Source of the DNA: Valencia hispanica
Taxonomy: Eukaryota; Chordata; Actinopteri; Cyprinodontiformes; Valenciidae
Assembly: GCA_963556495.2 (NCBI GenBank)
Contig: OY747702.1
Coordinates: 26,086,403-26,150,402 of the forward strand
DNA: 64,000 nucleotides
Reading direction: 5' to 3'
The position numbers and the translations under genes were made by a program. Within the stretch, counting starts at the first letter, position 1, and each line of letters opens with the position of its first letter. The notes under the pieces were generated by a model. The model was not told where the DNA came from. It searched no databases and was given only the letters and a program-made list of their open reading frames with translations. This document shows positions 1-19,799 of this stretch, piece by piece.

Positions 1-172
1 ACCACCTCAGTCTCCAGTCCTTCAACCACCTCGGTTTCCAGGCCTTCTACCTCTAATTCATGCTCGAGGAGGATCCCCTCATCCGTCATCACATCTGACA
101 GAAGCATGCCCTCGGGTACTGATACCACAATGTGCTCTCCATCGATGTGAGCCAAGCCTCCCATTCCTGCAA
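1..172 (-). CDS. znf711: znf711 coding exon (acidic activation region), truncated by window start
   Basis: On the minus strand the acceptor reads tcttgcag followed by TT GCA GGA ATG. The missing first base of the GTT codon is supplied by the g that ends the upstream exon at 1523. The reading frame is open to position 1 and is rich in Glu and Val, as in the family's acidic domain. Confidence 0.85.
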
Positions 173-1601
173 CTGCAAGAAGCAGAAAAACAAGGTTATA
201 AAATAGTAGTAAAACTGCAGTCTTACTAAAAATTTTTTTGAGGGAGCATCATACACTTATTTGCTTACAGGAAAAATATAATTCCACAATGAGACTGAAA
301 ATAGCGAGTATTCAATGCTTAGAGCAAAACCTATTTTAGAGCCACTTCCCAGCATGTAAAACAACTCAAAAACTTTCCAAGCAGTTTAGGCAAATGCTGT
401 AAAGGGTATTCCTAAGCAGTCTATTCACTTTTGCACAAGAAAGTGGTTTACTTCTTTCCTTTCTCAAATAGACTGTTTTATTTCTGCAACGTGCAATAGG
501 AATGTCTACTTTCTACATACCTTCTATCTAGTTATGAATTTCAAAACATAAAAATGTTATTGCATCATAAAAGAAACAACAAGGTCAACCTTCTATCACC
601 TGAAAAACATTTCTAGGATTAAAGGTCTGATGTCGCAACAGGACCTCGAAAAACTCATCCATTGTCTTTAGTCGGATTGACTACTGTAACAGCGTCTTCA
701 CAGGTCTGCCTAAAAATTCTATTAGACAGCTACAGCTGATTCAGAACGCTGCTGCTCGTGTTCCTCACTAGAACCAGGAAAGTAGAGCACATCACCCCAG
801 TCCTAAAGTCCTTACACTCACGCCCTGTAGCTCAGAGAATAGACTTCAAAATAATTTTACTAGTTTATAAATCACTGAATGGCTTAGCACCAAAGTATGC
901 TGAAGATCTTTTATCAGTATATCAACCCCCCAGACCACTCAGGTCTTCCATTTCTAGTCTACTCAACATCCCTAGAATTAGAACCAAACATGGAGAAGCA
1001 GCATTCAGTTTCTATGCTCCTCTAATTTGGAACAAACTTCCAGACCACTGCAAAGCTACTGAAACACTGAGTTCCTTTAAATTAAAGCTAGAAACCCATC
1101 TGTTTAGAGCTGCTTAACTGATTAATAATAGCTGGAATGCCATATGTAATGTTGTGTTTTAGGCTGTATTGCAGCTTTTATTTTATTTTATCCCCTAATG
1201 ATGTAAAGCAGCTTGAACTCCCTTGTTGTTCAAACTGTCCAATACAAATAAAGTTGCCTAGCCTTAAACATGAATTCCACAGAATTGCCCTCAGATAATT
1301 TGTGGTTATTGTTCTAGTAATGCATGGTGTAGGAAATAAAGTCATACGATCTGCTAAGATCTTGGAAAAAAAGTGTTCAAAATGCAATTTTAGTAAAATA
1401 CTGTGATGCTACATTGGTTTCAAGGTTTTATTTTACACATTTTATTAGACTTTTAACAATTACTTACAGGAAAAGTTACAAATTATTGGAATAAACTTAA
1501 TTTGACCTTCCTAACCACCCACCAAAATCTTGCATGATCATAGCATGGGGCATCTTCAGCTCCTGGGTGTGTAGCTCCAATACTCCTCCTCCTTGATCCA
1601 T
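1..1601 (-). CDS. znf711: znf711 (ZFX/ZFY-family zinc-finger transcription factor), 5' part of the coding sequence; gene continues off the left edge
   Basis: Two coding exons are visible: 1523-1601 (start codon, 26 codons plus 1 nt) and 1-172 (about 57 codons, cut by the window edge). Spliced, they begin [13 protein letters not shown], continue HAMIMQDF, then [19 protein letters not shown]. By recall this matches the N-terminus of vertebrate ZNF711 better than ZFX, which lacks the MIMQDF start. The piece seen is the beginning of the acidic Zfx/Zfy activation region. The C-terminal C2H2 zinc fingers, which in this family bind DNA at CpG-island promoters in the nucleus, lie outside the window. 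Acidic repeats such as [11 protein letters not shown] are visible at the left edge. The intron between the two exons carries an L2-type LINE. Identification rests on a short N-terminal match, but the two exons join in the expected phase. Confidence 0.85.
173..1522. other. znf711 intron outside the LINE: no further gene seen
   Basis: Apart from the L2 fragment at 604-1263 the intron is AT-rich, with no recognisable coding, RNA or repeat structure. Confidence 0.6.
604..1263 (+). mobile_element. L2-type LINE, 3'-end fragment (RT C-terminus plus 3' UTR)
   Basis: An open frame at 758-1117 contains [33 protein letters not shown] and WNKLPDHC, the signature tail of L2/Maui-group reverse transcriptases of fish. 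DNA homology extends upstream to about 604 (dicodon remains such as [14 protein letters not shown]). Downstream is the family 3' end, gtaaagcagcttgaa...atacaaataaagttgcc. The element is 5'-truncated and inactive, and sits in a znf711 intron in the opposite orientation to the gene. Confidence 0.85.
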
Positions 1602-1620
1602 GTCTTCACTTTGTAAAAAA
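1523..1620 (-). CDS. znf711: znf711 first coding exon (ATG at 1599-1601, short 5' UTR to 1620)
   Basis: The minus-strand acceptor tgttttcag precedes 19 nt of leader, then ATG GAT CAA GGA. The exon ends GAT TTT G followed by the donor GTGGGT. The 26 encoded residues end MIMQDF. The next exon completes the split Val codon. This is the only ATG that links in frame to exon 1-172. Confidence 0.85.
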
Positions 1621-1785
1621 CTGAAAACATGTATTGTAGACATCAAGAATTATTTGCTTTGCTTTGGTTGACTGACTGTTTTAAACATGTCAATGACAAA
1701 CTAAATAAAGTTGTAGCAAATGTTCATAAGTAAAACAAAAGTTAAAAGTAAGACCGCATAACCATGCTTAGTATGAAATACATAC

Positions 1786-1863
1786 CTTCACATTTAGTAA
1801 CAACACCTTTACAATAAAACCAACCGGATAGCTGAAGTTCCTTGTTCCATCAAGAAAATCAAC
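1786..1863 (-). other. znf711: Probable non-coding (5' UTR) exon of znf711
   Basis: On the minus strand this stretch is bounded by a pyrimidine-rich acceptor (ccttctgtttcag) and a donor (gtgaag/gtatg). It sits between the CpG-rich first exon and the ATG exon and has no long frame. It is an inference from splice signals only. Confidence 0.5.
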
Positions 1864-2898
1864 CTGAAACAGAAGGAATACAACATACTAAAATTTCAAA
1901 GCATATTATTTTAGGTTTGTTATGTAGTTATTCACAAATTTATTTAGTTTAGTTTGTATTTATATTATGTTTGCTGGCGTTAAGCAAATTAACTTTAAAC
2001 TAAGAACCCACGATAGATACCCTGTCTTGTAATTTCGTGGAAAATAATAGTTTTTCACTGAATACTGGCTCCATCTATTGTTTAAAAAGAATATTACATG
2101 CAGTATCAATCTGGACTCGTCTAGCTTTAATACACCTGGACCTGGTTGAGCTTGATGGGCAGAGCCCTGCACAAACAAAGGACAGCCCCGCTCAGTGTGC
2201 AGGCTACAAGCTGACAGGCAGCTGCTCAAAAGACTTTTGCAACATATTACTTTATTGTTGTCCTTGCACGACATGCAGTGTCCATGTTGATTTGTAATAC
2301 GATTCATTATTACTGTCTGAAGTGATGCTTTGTGCATTTCATTGATATATTAAAATACACCCTTCCGGGATAAAGACAAACATTGGGCTGTCACGCTCAT
2401 CCTTTTAGAAAACATCTCAGATCTCGAGTCAACACAAAATTAAAATGCTCAGACTTTATGTCCACCAACGAAAGCACCGCAGTTATGCAATGCATAACAA
2501 GGGGGCTAGCGCCCTCCACCCACTGAAGCTAACTAGCTACCAAGCTAACGGAAAGTCTTCCAAGCGCCATTTTGTTTTAGCATAAAAGCTAATTTACTGG
2601 ATTACTTAACCCGCCAAAAATTGCATTTGCACACCACCACACTTGAATATAAAATAATGTAATAGAAGACCAGGAGCACGAGCAATGAATTCATATGAAC
2701 TGTGTTATTTTTAAGAAACATTTCTCTCGTTAATTCGCGTTGACGGACGTCCCTTCGGCTAGCTAGCTTGCTAAGCTAAGAGGAGCAGCTTGTGCCGCAT
2801 TATCTTCCATGTTGTTTCACGAAGGAGGCCCGCTACGTTTGACTGGGCCTTTGCGCCCTATTCCCCATGCCTCTGCAGTCGATTTGAAATATTTTTAC

Positions 2899-3060
2899 CT
2901 GATAGCTTCGTCTTCTGACTCTATCGGTGTGTCTCCCCTTTGACGAATTTGTCTGTTATTGTTTTGGTTTATTTTTGACGGTAAGCTAAGTGCGGCCTGC
3001 AGTTTTTGGATTCCCGGCCACTCTTTGCTAGGCCTCGGCCAATCAGCTTGCTCCCTGACA
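2899..3060 (-). promoter_or_regulatory. znf711: Probable znf711 first exon and CpG-rich promoter
   Basis: A donor (ctatcag/gtaaaaat on the minus strand) lies at 2899. Upstream of it is a GC-rich, CpG-containing stretch, with CCAAT-type sequence (ccaatcagc) near 3039-3047 and a G/C run near 3070-3080. The neighbourhood 2690-3100 is clearly richer in CpG than the flanks. The transcription start itself cannot be placed. Confidence 0.5.
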
Positions 3061-3099
3061 AGCAGAGGGAGGGCGGGGGGCAGACAATGCGTGGCCTCG

Positions 3100-4043
3100 T
3101 TTACCGCTGATCCCTTTCTATTTGCGTCATGCATAAGAGAGCAGTTGCATTAAAACAATCCCTGGCGTAATTGAAACATTTAATCAAGCTTGTATCTAGA
3201 ATTAAATATATAAACAATAAATCGGATTTTTTTGTAAGAAAGTAAAGTTAATGCTTCCCCAATCTAGGCTCAAACTTTGTAAGCACAGGCGAGGCCTGTA
3301 GGCCATTTTTGTCACAAGGGGTGGGTAGCGTAGCACTCTCGTTTGAGAGCTGATCATGCAGCCACACTCCAGTTTCGACAACAGTATCTCTAGCCTAGTG
3401 TGGCGTTACTATTGAAAGCATTATAATCACTATATATTCAGGAACTCTTGCATCAAAAATTCACAGATTATGAGAACAATGATGCCAGTCAATTTTAAAT
3501 GTTGATTATAGAGTAAATGGTCAACTTTGCTCTTATTTCAACAAATGTGTGCCACCTTGCAGAATCCTAATTACAGTTTTATCTATTGTTAGATGATGCA
3601 CTGAACTTGACAATTTGCGTATATATTATGATGGAAACAAATTATTTATGTTATTACAAGGTAGAAACAGTACAACTAATGCGATTTGGGCAGAGCTGGT
3701 CAAATGACTGTATTGGTCCCTGGGCAGAATTTGATTTGGGGGGCTTCTACCTACCATAAGGCACCACAACACTATTAAAATGCATTTTAACCTAGTTTTT
3801 TTTTTTAACAACATTTTTGCAATTTATATCAAACATAGACATAGAAGAGTAAATGCTATATTAGTTAGTTGCCCTATTATGAACAATGTGTTAGGATGTT
3901 TGCAATTTTGTAAGTATTTTGTAAAGCAGCATAGGTCGATTTGTCAATTAAAAAACATTTATACTTATGTTACTCTACTGTTGATCAACCATTTAAATAC
4001 ATTCACTTTAGAATTAGTAACAAAAATATTTATATTTATATAT
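3100..4043. other. Intergenic, AT-rich; nothing recognised
   Basis: This stretch lies upstream of the znf711 promoter. Only short chance ORFs are present, without codon structure or homology I can recognise. Confidence 0.5.
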
Positions 4044-4597
4044 TAGGGATGTCCAAATTAACGCAAGTCAATTAATTTGTAGAATTAATGCGATTAATTT
4101 TTTAAACACATTGACGCATGTGCAGAATGACCCGAACCACGTCCATGGTTCCATGTGAACGTCTTTTCTCAGTCGCAGACCATATAGAAGGATTATTAGT
4201 CTACGTCACTCCCTTCTCTACTACACGTGTAGTCTGCAGAAACACAAACATGCCTTGTGTTGTTGGTTGCAAAAATCGCTTTGATTAAAACAACAAAACA
4301 TTCAAGTTCTTCAGAATTCCATCGACTGGCACTTCTTTCAAGGCAAACAAAATACATCTTTAGTTGCAAGCTATCAGAAGAACCGATTGGCATGAGCAGA
4401 TAATTGAAAATGCAACAATCTGCAGCGCTCTTTTCATATCAGGTAAGCCTCCTTGGCCTGAAAAAAAAGAGCAACGGCATCTGTTTTGTCCTTTATTTAC
4501 ATCAAAAACTTTTTGGGGGGATGTTGATTAATCGTGATTAATTCACAGCTACCCTGAGATTAAATAAATTAAAAAATTTAATCGTTTGACAGCCCTA
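4044..4597 (+). mobile_element. Internally deleted DNA transposon carrying a degraded THAP-domain first exon
   Basis: The ends are imperfect inverted repeats: tagggatgtccaaatta at the left, and tagggctgtcaaacgatta as the reverse complement of the right end. Inside, at about 4250-4446 on the plus strand, one continuous frame reads MPCVVGCKN, then FKFFRIPS, then IRRTDWHEQIIENATICSA and FISGKP. It is interrupted by two in-frame stops. This is a THAP zinc finger (C-x3-C ... DW ... C-x2-H) whose final His is replaced by Leu. The exon ends at a good splice donor (tca g/gtaagcc), so it is the first exon of a longer transposase gene. THAP domains occur in P-type and Kolobok transposases; I cannot decide which this is. 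Confidence 0.65.
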
Positions 4598-4764
4598 CTA
4601 AAACATTGAATAGACTACATTTTCACTGTTATAAGATAAGTTAATCATGATAAACAAAACCCAAAGAATGATTTCCTAATCTTGTGGTAGATACCATTTC
4701 TAGATGCAATTATACTCTTTTGGAAGGAGACTGATTGTTTGTTTCAGAGATAAAAATGTTTTGG

Positions 4765-5410
4765 TGCATAGTGTGCAACTTTGGAACAAAAGCTAAAGAT
4801 GCTGACTGATCCACAGTGAAACGAGTCATATGACATGGGATGAAAGGCCACTCAGGGAGGAAGAAGCCACTACTCCAAGAGTAACACTAAAAGCCAAATT
4901 AGTTTGGAAATAAACTCGGAGACAAAGACTTTATTTTGTGGTGACATTTCTTGTAGTCTAGGGAATCTAAAATTCAAGTATTTGACCATGACGGCCATCT
5001 TTACATGTTTGGGAAAAAGGGGGAAAGCTTGCAAGCCTGAGAACGCCATCTCAACTGTGAAGTACAGGGATTGAAACCCCATGTTGTCAGGGTGTCTTGC
5101 TTCAGGGGGAGATGGTACACTTTACAAAATGGACAGTATCATCAGGGAAAATCATTGTAAGGAAATATTAAAACAATATCCCAAAACATCAGCCAGAAGG
5201 TTAAAACTGAGTCTTCCAGTTGCATAATGACTCCAAACATGCTGGCAATTACTTACATAGTGGATGACAGACTATCAAATTAATGTTCTTGAGTGGCCAA
5301 TTTAAAGCCCTGATCTCAATCCTCCCCGAAACATGTAGGCAGAGCTGAAAAAGTGAGGGCAAGCAAAAAAGCCAACAAACCTAAGTCAGTTGCATCAGTT
5401 CAGTCAAGAG
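4765..5410 (+). mobile_element. Degraded Tc1/mariner transposon (salmonid/Sleeping Beauty-like subfamily)
   Basis: Several segments match the recalled transposase DNA of the salmonid-type Tc1 elements in the right order: ccacagtgaaacgagtc, gaaggccactcagggaggaagaagccact, gggaaaaagggggaaagcttgcaagcc, and finally ccctgatctcaatcctcc...gcagagctgaaaaagtg. The frame is broken many times and no ORF above 70 codons survives. Boundaries are approximate and inverted repeats were not located. Confidence 0.65.
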
Positions 5411-5877
5411 GAATGAAAACATTTGCATACCTGACTTGTGTAGCATTTCTTGCAGCTCCTGTGCCAAGGACAAGTGGGTATAGACAATGGAATAAATGTT
5501 AACGTTATGATCAACTTATTTTAGCTAAACACTCTATTCAAATAAAGTTCTACAAAAATAACTTTTATATTTCAGTCAAGCAAAGGGACCAGAACTCTTA
5601 TTTTGATTGTTAAAAAGAAAAAAAATGACAAACTACTTATTGATATTTTTATGCATTAGTAAATCTATGTGCTTCAAGCTCAATGTGATTTTGTGCTCTT
5701 TGAGTTTATGATCGTCACATGCAATGTGTTCCAAAAATGAGATCGACCTGACATGTGCTGCTACTCTTGATCATTCATAAACTGTACAGAGTGGCCAAGT
5801 AGCATGTAATTCAGAATTATTTTTGGCAAGTAAAGCATAAAAATAACCAGTAATACGATTACTGCTTCAGGGTAAAG

Positions 5878-6798
5878 TTTATTAATTTTCATCATATCCC
5901 AAATTTCAGAGGCACACTTCATGAGGGTGCATAGCTGACTAAGGCACAGGGCCTCTGTGCATAAACATTTTCTTTAATACAGTGTTTTACAAAAAGCAGG
6001 CCTTCAATCCACCTTCAGATATGCAGTAAAAATGCCTGTGAATTTCAGTCTTGTTCACTACCTTCAATTATTCATAGAATTAAAGAGTTGCAGCTGTAAT
6101 GCACCTTGGCACAAACTATATTTCTTGTTTTCAGATATTAAGGGCAGTGTGGTTGACAAGAGTTGCACTGCTGTGTAGGCATGTAGCAGAACACAAACAA
6201 TACAAATCACAATGAGTCACTCAAACATTTGTAAGTCTCCACAGACCATTGTTGAAACACATGGAAGATTTGTCATATTGCATTTAAGACAATGATGAGA
6301 AGGCTATGGAGGAAAGGGAAAACAACAAATCCCAGCATGCAACACTCTGTACTTTCATCTAGTTATTCAAATGTACAAACCAGCAAAAACTTCATTTTAA
6401 TTGTCTTCATTTCAATTACAACAAACATGACCCCTAAAATTCCAGCAGTTTCTCAAAATCACCATAGAAAAATATGTCAAATTGACACAAACATATGCAT
6501 TTATATATATATTTTTTTTGTAGGAAAAAAAAAAAAAAGAGTTGGTCCACGTAACTAAGGAGCCTGTGCCTGTACAGCTCCTCGTCTTCCTACACATCCT
6601 CTCTTTGTCACTGTGTGGGTTGACAATGTATCATGCAAAGGAAGAAGATTAACTACAAATCCAGTGCAGTCCAAAGATCCAGCCTGAAATGAGGAGCCGA
6701 GAGGTTCTGTGACTCATTTAGGGACACAGTGGGAGAGTTTCTCTTTAGATACAGGGAAGTCAGGTTAGTGTTCCAGCATCGTCAAGGACAGGAAGAAC
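5878..6798 (-). terminator. slain1: slain1 3' UTR with probable polyadenylation signal (AATAAA at 5878-5883)
   Basis: Downstream of the TGA the minus strand has no further coding. An AATAAA hexamer (TTTATT at 5878-5883 on plus) lies about 0.9 kb after the stop. The placement is an inference. Confidence 0.45.
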
Positions 6799-15542
<8,744 letters not shown>

Positions 15543-16300
15543 GCTGCTACTCTGCTGGGAGACACCATTATACCATTATTCACTGGGTTCCAGTTAAATG
15601 ATCGAGGCTCTCTGCCAACACAAAAGCGGCGTTGTACTGCCAAAAGGATCCAGGTATATAAACGTATTCACAAAGTACATTAGCTTAAATATAAACACGC
15701 TATTCAAATGTAAACCCAGCGGCCTTAGCTATTATTTACCCTTATCTGATCGTAATGCCATTGTTTCAGACGAGTTATCAGCTGCTGTATAAACTAATTA
15801 TTAACCTAAAAAATGCAACATTATGTTGCTAACAAGACAAATATTTATCTCTGCCTAATGTTAGGTTGCATGCATGCTAACAACAAACAGAACCGTACCG
15901 GTGATTCAGCCGTGTTGTCCCTGCGAGCTTGCCCGCCACCGAGCTCAAACTCCCCGCAGCAGCAGCAGCAGCAGCAGCAGCACAGGGTACCGCATGAATG
16001 GAGAGGCTAATTACAACCACAACAAAACCACCTGCGAGCGGAAAGCGACAGTCCAGACAGTGAAGCGGCGGCACTCGGTTGCAGCTAGTCCATCTTCTTC
16101 TGTTGTTGGTGCGGGCATCCTACAGCTGCTAACTAGCTTGATGATGGAATTAGTTAGCTTAGTTCAGTTGATAAGCAGACCTGCAACGGAGCATCACTCG
16201 CCCCGCCCCCTTCGACTTTTCCTGTTGGTTAGCGCCCCCTCTATGGGAGAACGGCGCACTGCAGCGAGACAGTTTTATTATAGTAAACTAAAGCATTAAA
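15543..16300 (-). promoter_or_regulatory. slain1: slain1 5' flank: probable promoter with (GCA)9 repeat
   Basis: This stretch lies directly upstream of the slain1 ATG. It is locally CpG-rich with a GC box (ccccgccccc at 16201-16210) and a run of nine GCA triplets at about 15956-15982, which read as CTG/TGC on the gene strand. No coding exon is convincing here. The polyQ/polyA-looking ORFs are translations of the triplet run. Confidence 0.5.
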
Positions 16301-16819
16301 GCCGCTATATGTGTCACTGTGTACAACTCTAAGTGGAATTTCAAAGTACTCGAAACTTTTTAAACCGTACAGAGAAGTAAGGATAGATGGATATGTATTT
16401 TCCTAACCTAGAAATAGAAAACAGTTATTGTACATTTGATAACGGGGATCATTTTAAATCCATTCTTTTCCACGATTGAAATTCAGGAAGCCATCTACAA
16501 GTTTTTGATAGGTATCAATTTTACATGGAAAAGTAATTTACTAAATTCATTAAGTGGCCTCTTTCCCCTCAAAATAAAGAAACACATTTCAAAAGTATTA
16601 ATAAGATATAACCGGTGGCAAATTTTCCAAGGAGAAGATTTAAATTTGAGGTGAAACTATACTCTTTTTGTGACTTGGCCTCTGAAACAATGCAGTATAT
16701 GTTTTTGATTTTTTTCATGTCCTTTATCAGCTAAATAAGGCGGAGCTGAAAGTGAAATAATGTGGGGCTGAAACGAGAGCAGAGAGCTAAAAAAAACTAA
16801 TCAGAAAAGAAACAGGCAG

Positions 16820-18130
16820 AGGATGGAAACCCAACTTCAGCAGACTGATTTCAGTGGGGTTTGGAGAGGCATTAGAATCCTCTCAGGCCACAAAGAAAAG
16901 AGCTCTCTGTCAGTGAAGGACGTAAGGTGGACAAATGAATTAAATACATTTTTCAACAGGTTTGATTCTTCGGCTCCTACTTTTCCATCCATGCTGCCCT
17001 CCCTGATGCAGCCCCCAACATCTGGATCCACAGTATTCAGCACAAACTCCAGCCTGTTTGTTACGGTTATCCAGGTTGGGAGGGAATTGAAGAGGATTAA
17101 AATCCAGGAAGGCATCAGCCCAAGGGTTGTCCAGCTCTGCAGATCCACTGTGTGGGGTGATGGCATACATTTTTTAACCTGAACCGGTGGAAAGTACCCC
17201 AGCTCTTGAAAACCTCATGTGTGGCATACAAGCCTGGCATTGGGGTAGATGACGCTGTCATCCAAATTCTATATCGTTCCCTCTCCCACTTTGACACCCC
17301 AGAACGCAATGTGAGAATCATGTTTTTTGATTTCTCAGGTCCCTTCAACACCATCCTACCTGCAATCCTGAGGGACAAGCTGGAGTATATAGAAGTGTAC
17401 CCTCACCTCGCCTCATGGATCCTGGACTACCTCACTAACTGACCAAAGTATGTGAGGACTCAGGGCTGTGTGTCGGGCAGGATTGTCTGCAGTAGGTGGG
17501 GCCCGCAGGGAACGGTTCTGGCACAGTACCTTTTCACCATCTACACATGGAGACGTCTCATACAACTCTATAAATTGCTTCTTGCTTCCAGCTGGTGGTA
17601 GTCTGCAGGCACAAACATCCTCCACTGCATCCACTGACCATCCAAGGTATGAACATTGAGGCTACAAGCACCTTCGTGTTCATCTGAATAGTAAGCTGGA
17701 CTGGACTGAACCCATAAGACAAAGGCACTTTACAAAAGAGGCCAGAGCAGACTGTACCTGCTGCGGAGACTCAGGTCTTTTGGAATGCAGGGTTCACTCC
17801 TGAGGACCTTCTATGACGCTGTAGTGGCATCAGCCATTTTTTCCAGTGTGGTCTGCTGGGGCAGCAGCATCTCTGCTGGGGACAGAAAGAGACTGAACAT
17901 CCTGATCTGGAGGGCCAGCCCAGTTCTAGGAACCCCTCTGGACTCAGTGAAGGTGGTGAGGGACACAGGAATGGTGGCTAAGCTGTCATCTTTGATGGGC
18001 AACATCTCCCACCCAATGCAGAAGGCTCAGAAGGCACTGAGCAGCTCTTTCAGTGACAGATTTCTGCATCCACGATGTGGGTAGGAAAGATTAAGATGGT
18101 CTTGCCTTCCAGCTGCTTTTAGAATTTAAT
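16820..18130 (+). mobile_element. Non-LTR retrotransposon (CR1/Rex1-group LINE), degraded
   Basis: Reverse-transcriptase blocks in broken frames: LNTFFNRFDS, ISPRVVQLC, then a segment equivalent to the catalytic palm (RIMFFDFSGPFNTI, normally FVDFSSAFNT), WILDYLTN, and the downstream region with FYDAVVASAIFSSVVCWGSS. It is 5'-truncated, has internal deletions and stops, and is inactive. It is close in sequence to the copy at 19800-21605. Confidence 0.85.
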
Positions 18131-18480
18131 GACAATCCTTTGAAACACACAGACTAAAAAATAAAGACAGTTTTTATTTATTTCTAACAGTATTGTTCTT
18201 GTTTTTTGGTCTTAATTTTTTGCTGCTTTTATCTTACAATGTCCATTGCAGTTCCTCCCCCATCCACTAGGGGCTGACTCCCATGTTAAAAATGCCTGGT
18301 TCAAAAAAACATTTTAGGTTCAATAGATCAAATTTACCATCATGACAACTCTGAGGGGGAGATCTTTTCATAACACGTCCGTTTAGATGTAATTGAAGTT
18401 TGCAATTATGAATGATAAGGGGCACGTTGAAATGATCACATTTCTTCTTTATTTTACATATTGATAATTAAATTTAGTTT
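18130..18480. other. Intergenic; nothing recognised
   Basis: AT-rich sequence after the LINE 3' end, without coding or repeat structure I can name. Confidence 0.4.
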
Positions 18481-18599
18481 TTATTAAAATGGACATAGTT
18501 TTAGTGAGAGTCATGGACCAACAAGGCTTCATGATTTTTCTGGCTAAAAGCACTCGCCAACCTCCCTTTGCTTCGGTTAGCTTCGGGTTAGCTCAGTTA

Positions 18600-18842
18600 G
18601 CTCATAGCTACATTGGCTCAGAGTTTGATGGGTGTCAATCATCTGCCCCCACCCTCACAGCCCCATTCTCAGCTTCACCTCTTTGCCCATTTTTTGTATT
18701 TTCTGGGAGTGACGAGACGTGCGACGAGGCCAAGATAGTGGTGGTGGGAACCGTCCACTGGGCTTCAATTGAGCTCTTCAGAAACTTACTGGTGATGTCA
18801 TGGAAGCTCTGTCCATCTTTGATATACAGTCTATGGTGTTAA
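18600..18842. repeat. Probable MITE half (end: catagactgtatatcaaagatggacag in reverse complement)
   Basis: The right end matches the recalled terminal sequence of a MITE common in fish and amphibian genomes (tatacagtctatgg). The coding-like ORF over it is fortuitous. The left boundary is uncertain. Confidence 0.4.
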
Positions 18843-19799
18843 CAAACAATTTAACAAGTGTAATTAATAAAGTGTCTAATAAACATATGTGTAGTCCAAA
18901 AGGTAATAAATGCAAAAAAATAATAACTATTCCATAGACTTCATTACACTGGGGGCAGAAAAAGCTGAGTGCAGTATTTTTTGCCAAAATGAAGAAAAAT
19001 ACCCTCTGAAATGTTCATAAATCTGAAATAACTTTCCGTTCTGAAGATACTTAAATGAAAAATAAATATTTAAGAAAAAATTGTCAGGTCTGCAACCATA
19101 AAGTGTCTTTATTCCCATCAACTTTTCACTTATGTCTGTTTGTTTTAGTTGGACACAGTTAGTTTCAGTCAATGTAAAAATACCTGTATAACTTGTTTTG
19201 CAAGTGTTCCAGACCCTAAACAGATCAAACACAGAAGCCACTGAAGCAGGTTCACTGTCATTCTAGAATTGTGCTGCTCTGGGTGGCGGCATGTTGGAGT
19301 GCCTCTGTTAAATAAAGAGCGTGAAATTGCTTGTGCCGCAAAAAGATTGCATGAAGGCCGTGTTATTTATTTGCAGGATTTGCTAATATTGTGTGTTCAA
19401 ATCATAACAGGCGCAAAGAGCATTTAAATGAAGAGTTGGGTCCACTGCTGTGTGTGCCAACCTTTCTGCCCAATCCACTGTGCCACAGCCAGAGAGACAG
19501 GAATAGGCACATTGGATTCATGATGCGTCTTTGGGGGGGACGACATACCTGTCACGCATGGCTGTAAGGGAGTTAATTACTATTAGGCAAGAAAGTCTGT
19601 GAATAATATATTTCATTTGCCATTAATAAATATAATGAATGCAGTGTACATGCACCACTTTCTGCTCCATGCAGGTGCCGTATTCCAGAGACAGCAGGTA
19701 CAGATCGGTACAGAGCCTATACTTTTTGATCATTTGTTATGATGCCAGGAGCAGCTGATTAACATTGCAAAAGGTAAAATAATACCTCAACTGAAGCCA

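Noticed and set aside
1960..2337. Overlapping ORFs of 86 and 125 codons on both strands near 2.0-2.3 kb
   Set aside because: They lie in a znf711 intron, with no homology, splice support or codon bias.
15813..16299. Poly-Gln and poly-Ser ORFs near 15.9 kb
   Set aside because: Frames through the GCA triplet run in the slain1 5' flank; no homology.
18489..18842. 117-codon plus-strand ORF
   Set aside because: It covers a MITE-like repeat end and has no recognisable domain.
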